Shown piece by piece: positions 61,079 to 64,000 of a DNA stretch of 64,000 bases. Source of the DNA: Geitlerinema sp. BBD 1991-9 (GTDB lineage: Bacteria > Cyanobacteriota > Cyanobacteriia > Cyanobacteriales > Geitlerinemataceae); NCBI GenBank assembly GCA_001657325.1, contig LWRO01000025.1, positions 1-64,000 of the forward strand. The letters run 5' to 3'. Position 1 is the first letter of the stretch. The number at the start of each line of letters is the position of its first letter. The position numbers and the translations under genes were made by a program. The notes beneath the pieces are model-generated. The model ran no database searches. It was given only the letters and a program-made list of their open reading frames with translations, and was not told the DNA's origin.

Positions 61079-61466
61079 GGGGCCTTAATGGTTTCGACGT
61101 GTTGGAGAAATCCGAAGCGTGATACAGGTCGAGAGTGAGTCTCCTCTCGTAAATCAAAGGCTCAAAACAAAAGTAAATGCGAACAACATCGTTCCTTTCG
61201 CTCGCAAAGCAGCTGCTGTTGCTTAGAAAAAACCACTAATCTGGTTCGAGCACTCATAGTCTGACTCCGTTAAGGGCTGTGGGTAAACCCCAACGGATGC
61301 GCGCTTACTCCGCCTCTGGTCGGTGTATTCGTTAAGACTTCACCAGAGCATCCCACCATCCGGGATAAGAGATGGTTCCTGCCCCGAGGATTAGAGGGGA
61401 TAAACCTGTGAACGAGCGCCAGGTCAATATCCAGGGCGGACACGGGTTCGATTCCCGTAGGCTCCA
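61079..61466 (+). ncRNA. ssrA: Transfer-messenger RNA (tmRNA)
   Basis: The acceptor stem is GGGGCCT (61079) pairing with AGGCTCC (61459-61465). The T-arm is GGACACGGGTTCGATTCCCG. The tag reading frame 61179-61226 is GCG AAC AAC ATC GTT CCT..., encoding ANNIVPFARKAAAVA and ending in TAG, a typical cyanobacterial proteolysis tag. CCA is not encoded. The molecule rescues stalled ribosomes with SmpB. It is a one-piece tmRNA, not the circularly permuted two-piece form found in some marine cyanobacteria. Confidence 0.97.
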
Positions 61467-61490
61467 TTACTCGACAATCCCCAAACGCTC

Positions 61491-61524
61491 AAAGCGATCC
61501 GCAATTTTGACGGATCGCTTTTTT
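61491..61524 (+). terminator. Rho-independent terminator of tmRNA gene
   Basis: AAAGCGATCCG (61491-61501) pairs with CGGATCGCTTT (61511-61521), running into a T-run TTTTTT. It lies 25 bp past the mature tmRNA end. Confidence 0.92.
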
Positions 61525-61629
61525 GCAAGGAAGACACGGCAATGGAGGGTTGACGGTTGGGTAATTATGAGAAATCAAGAGATTCAAGCGTTTACATTTC
61601 GCCCCATCTCCTCACCGCCCGATCTCGTT

Positions 61630-62403
61630 CTAAGCCAGGGCCGACGATCCCAAATCAGGCGGTACGTCTTGCCAGCGGCCGTTTCCGACAGCACGAACGG
61701 CCTCTCTCAGCGATACATCTCCCGTATACAGCGCGCGTCCGACGATCGCACCCGTCACACCTTGGGTTTCCAGGGAAAGCAAACCCAGCAAATCGGTCAC
61801 CGAACTGACACCCCCCGAGGCGATGACGGGTACTTCAATGGCGTTGGCCAGTTCTCGCAATGCGTCTCGGTTGGGCCCCTCTAACGTTCCGTCGCGGTGA
61901 ATGTCCGTGTAGATAATCGCCGCCACGCCGAAACTCGCCATGGTTTTCGCCAAGTCGGTCGCTTTGACTTGGGAGGTTTCCAGCCAACCGCGCGTGGCCA
62001 CCCAACCTTCTCTCGCGTCGATACCAACAGCAATGCGGCCGGGAAACTCCGCACACAACTGTCGGACGAGATCGGGTTTTTCGACGGCAACGGTTCCCAA
62101 AATTGCCCGATCGACCCCTAGGGATAGCACCTGGGCGACACTATCTCGATCTCGCAGTCCACCACCGATTTGTACCGGAATGGGAATCGATCGAACGATC
62201 GTGGCAATTGTCTCTCCGTTGACGGGACGGCCGGCTTTCGCCCCGTCGAGATCGACGAGATGCAACCGCGTCGCCCCTTGTTCGACCCACTGCCGCGCAA
62301 CGGAAACCGGATCGTCGCTAAAGGTTTCCGCTCGATCGTAATCTCCCTGATACAATCGCACGCAACGCCCGTCGAGTAAATCGATGGCGGGAATGACTTC
62401 CAT
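61630..62403 (-). CDS. hisA: ProFAR isomerase of histidine biosynthesis (HisA)
   Basis: A 257-residue TIM barrel: [20 protein letters not shown] contains the first catalytic aspartate (AIDLLDG), [31 protein letters not shown] [60 protein letters not shown] with the second aspartate, and [20 protein letters not shown]. It isomerises ProFAR to PRFAR, step four of histidine synthesis. Complete length. It is encoded opposite the response regulator, with a 220-bp shared upstream region. Confidence 0.97.
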   Translation of the reverse strand: MEVIPAIDLLDGRCVRLYQGDYDRAETFSDDPVSVARQWVEQGATRLHLVDLDGAKAGRPVNGETIATIVRSIPIPVQIGGGLRDRDSVAQVLSLGVDRAILGTVAVEKPDLVRQLCAEFPGRIAVGIDAREGWVATRGWLETSQVKATDLAKTMASFGVAAIIYTDIHRDGTLEGPNRDALRELANAIEVPVIASGGVSSVTDLLGLLSLETQGVTGAIVGRALYTGDVSLREAVRAVGNGRWQDVPPDLGSSALA

Positions 62404-62624
62404 CTGTCTGTTCGTCCTCGTTCGTTGAAATCTCCCCTATCAGTATCCGTGGAACCGCCAAAGTCAGGCAACTCCGTAAAGATTTTTCGATCGATTGTAC
62501 GGGGACTCCTGCCATCTCCTAAAGTGGAAAGTATGATGGAAACAGTGTTTCGACTCGATGTTTCACCGGATGTCGCCTTAAGAATCCGGAAAACTGGGAA
62601 GAACTGGGCGATTGGAGGCAAGGC

Positions 62625-63563
62625 ATGACCGATACACTCTCAGAACTTGATGAAATTAAAGATCGATTGAGGAGTTCGATGCGACCGAAAAAACCGAAAA
62701 TGCTCGTGGTCGACGACGAGCCGGACAACCTCGACTTGCTTTATCGCACTTTTCGGCGAGAGTTTCGGGTTTATAAAGCAGAAAGCGGTATCCAAGCACT
62801 CGATATTTTAGAAAAAGAGGGCGAGGTCGCCGTCATCGTATCCGACCAACGGATGCCGGAAATGAAAGGAACGGAATTCCTCAGTAAAACGGTTTCCCAA
62901 TTTCCCAATACGGTGCGGATAATTTTAACGGGCTTTACGGATATTGAAGACCTCGTCGAAGCCATTAACTCGGGACAGGTTTACAAATATATTACAAAGC
63001 CCTGGGACCCGAACGAACTGCGGGGGGTCGTCAAACGGGCAGCTGATACTTACGAATTACTCAAACAGAAGACTGAAGAACTTGAATGGTCTCACGCCCA
63101 AATGTCAGTGTTGGCCACATTGATGGAGGTGGCACAAACGTCCTCCGATTTGGCAACGTCTCTCGAACCGATCGCGAAAGCCATCGGCGAAAACTTCTCG
63201 GTCGATGCTTGCGTTCTCCAAGCGATTGAGGACGATCGCCTGAGCGATACGAAAGCCGACTACGGTGGCGCGTCTGCAATGGATTTGCAAAACGACCCGT
63301 TGGTGAAACAGGCGGTCGAAACCTGCAAAATCCAAGGTTCGGTGAACGTTTCAGCCGATGCTGGACTGGCCGATTTGGAGCATTACAAGGCGGCGGGAAT
63401 TCAAGCCCATCTCGTTTTACCCGTAGTTTTCCGAGATCGACTTCAGGCGATTGCCTCACTGCAATGGAAAACACCCAATAGCGTTCAGGAAAATCAAGTA
63501 GATTGGATTCATCGTTGCACTCAGCAAATTGCTCTCGTCCTCACCTGTGCGAACCGGAGATGA
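62625..63563 (+). CDS. Response regulator with C-terminal GAF-like domain
   Basis: A 312-residue protein. Residues 25-150 are a receiver: KMLVVDDEPDNLDLLYRTFR, VAVIVSDQRMPEMKGTEFLS with the phosphoacceptor D in SDQRMPEM, IILTGFTDIEDLVEAINSGQ and YKYITKPWDPNELRGVVKRA. This is the subgroup often linked to GAF, HD-GYP or kinase outputs. Residues 165-310 are GAF-like (LEPIAKAIGENFSVDACVLQ, AHLVLPVVFRDRLQAIASLQ). No DNA-binding or enzymatic output is present. GGAGGCAAGGC before the ATG is a good ribosome-binding site. The stop overlaps the menG start (ATGA), so they form an operon. Confidence 0.9.
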   Translation: MTDTLSELDEIKDRLRSSMRPKKPKMLVVDDEPDNLDLLYRTFRREFRVYKAESGIQALDILEKEGEVAVIVSDQRMPEMKGTEFLSKTVSQFPNTVRIILTGFTDIEDLVEAINSGQVYKYITKPWDPNELRGVVKRAADTYELLKQKTEELEWSHAQMSVLATLMEVAQTSSDLATSLEPIAKAIGENFSVDACVLQAIEDDRLSDTKADYGGASAMDLQNDPLVKQAVETCKIQGSVNVSADAGLADLEHYKAAGIQAHLVLPVVFRDRLQAIASLQWKTPNSVQENQVDWIHRCTQQIALVLTCANRR

Positions 63564-64000
63564 CGATCGAGAATTTTTCGGACGCGACGCAAATTCAACA
63601 GTTGTTCGATCGCATTTCACCGGTTTACGACCGCCTCAACGATGGCTTGAGCTTCGGGCTGCATCGGGTTTGGAAACAAATGACTATTGCGTGGTCTGAG
63701 GCTCGATCGGGGCAAGTTTGTCTCGATTTATGCTGTGGTAGCGGCGATTTGGCCTTGGGACTGGCGGACGTCGTCGGTCGAACGGGGCGCGTGGTGGGAG
63801 CGGACTTTTCTGCGTCTTTATTAGCCGTGGCCCGCCAGCGCAGTCGCGATCTCGGGTTATCCATGGAGTGGGTAGAGGCTGACGCGCTGAACTTGCCGTT
63901 TGACGATGCCACCTTCGATGCGGCAACGATGGGATACGGGTTGCGAAATCTGACGGATATTTCCCAAGGGCTGCGAGAACTGCACCGCGTTCTCAAGCCG
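63560..64000 (+). CDS. menG: Demethylphylloquinone/menaquinone methyltransferase, partial
   Basis: The first 147 codons of a UbiE/MenG-type SAM methyltransferase, cut by the window end. It starts MTIENFSDATQIQQLFDRIS, then PVYDRLNDGLSFGLHRVWKQ and VCLDLCCGSGDLALGLADVV (SAM motif I), with GADFSASLLAVARQRSRDLG and the post-motif MGYGLRNLTDISQGLRELHR. In cyanobacteria the enzyme performs the last methylation of phylloquinone, the photosystem I electron carrier. The ATG overlaps the stop of the response regulator by 4 bp. Confidence 0.93.
   Translation, partial: MTIENFSDATQIQQLFDRISPVYDRLNDGLSFGLHRVWKQMTIAWSEARSGQVCLDLCCGSGDLALGLADVVGRTGRVVGADFSASLLAVARQRSRDLGLSMEWVEADALNLPFDDATFDAATMGYGLRNLTDISQGLRELHRVLKP

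Overview
The window is chromosomal DNA of a cyanobacterium, most likely a filamentous Oscillatoriales-type organism. Direct evidence is psaD (photosystem I), apcD (allophycocyanin B alpha chain), the clock-linked Fe-S protein LdpA, a cyAbrB regulator, a Ycf45-type ATPase, a cyanobacterial tmRNA with tag ANNIVPFARKAAAVA, and very frequent CGATCG palindromes. I cannot assign a genus from the sequence alone.

Region 1 (1-6.2 kb) is the most unusual part. I read it as a decayed chromosomal integron. A broken integron-integrase-like gene (5794-6164, plus strand) points away from a minus-strand array of small accessory genes. The array contains two sites with full attC architecture (4357-4442 and 1531-1617) and a GTTAGGC core (5639-5645) where attI should lie. 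The cargo is cassette-like: an Ltp-type surface protein killed by an amber codon, a HigBA-like toxin-antitoxin pair, a DUF433/DUF5615 toxin-antitoxin pair, a coiled-coil membrane protein, a retropepsin-like protein with a damaged partner, and an orphan. It sits between a tetrahydrobiopterin glucosyltransferase-like gene and gloA.

Region 2 (6.2-41 kb) is mostly core genome: DICT-GAF histidine kinase, psaD, trpE, a multi-receiver regulator with an Hpt domain, a UPF0182 membrane protein, fmdA/fmdB, a SirB1-type protein, an SDR, DUF427, a filamentous-haemagglutinin-type secreted protein, a CPBP protease, cyAbrB, lpxD, rlmD-like, apcD, a PlsC-like acyltransferase, tadA with an HTH-GrpE-like partner, dps, a sulfiredoxin-like gene and a nucleoside hydrolase. 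Intergenic DNA carries several short palindromic mobile-element-like repeats. One 101-bp family has 8-bp target duplications, and one copy has replaced the end of an ankyrin gene.

Region 3 (41-53 kb) is accessory: a 781-residue pentapeptide-repeat protein, a WD40 protein, two orphans and a 1239-residue LRV-repeat protein, all on the minus strand and interspersed with MITE-like repeats.

Region 4 (52.8-64 kb) has a compact minus-strand operon (MFS transporter, GH3-family ligase, Asp/Asn beta-hydroxylase-like protein) that may make and export a small molecule. It is followed by a HEAT/NACHT-type gene remnant cut by a repeat, the Ycf45-like ATPase, ldpA, ssrA (tmRNA), hisA, a response regulator and the start of menG, which runs off the window.
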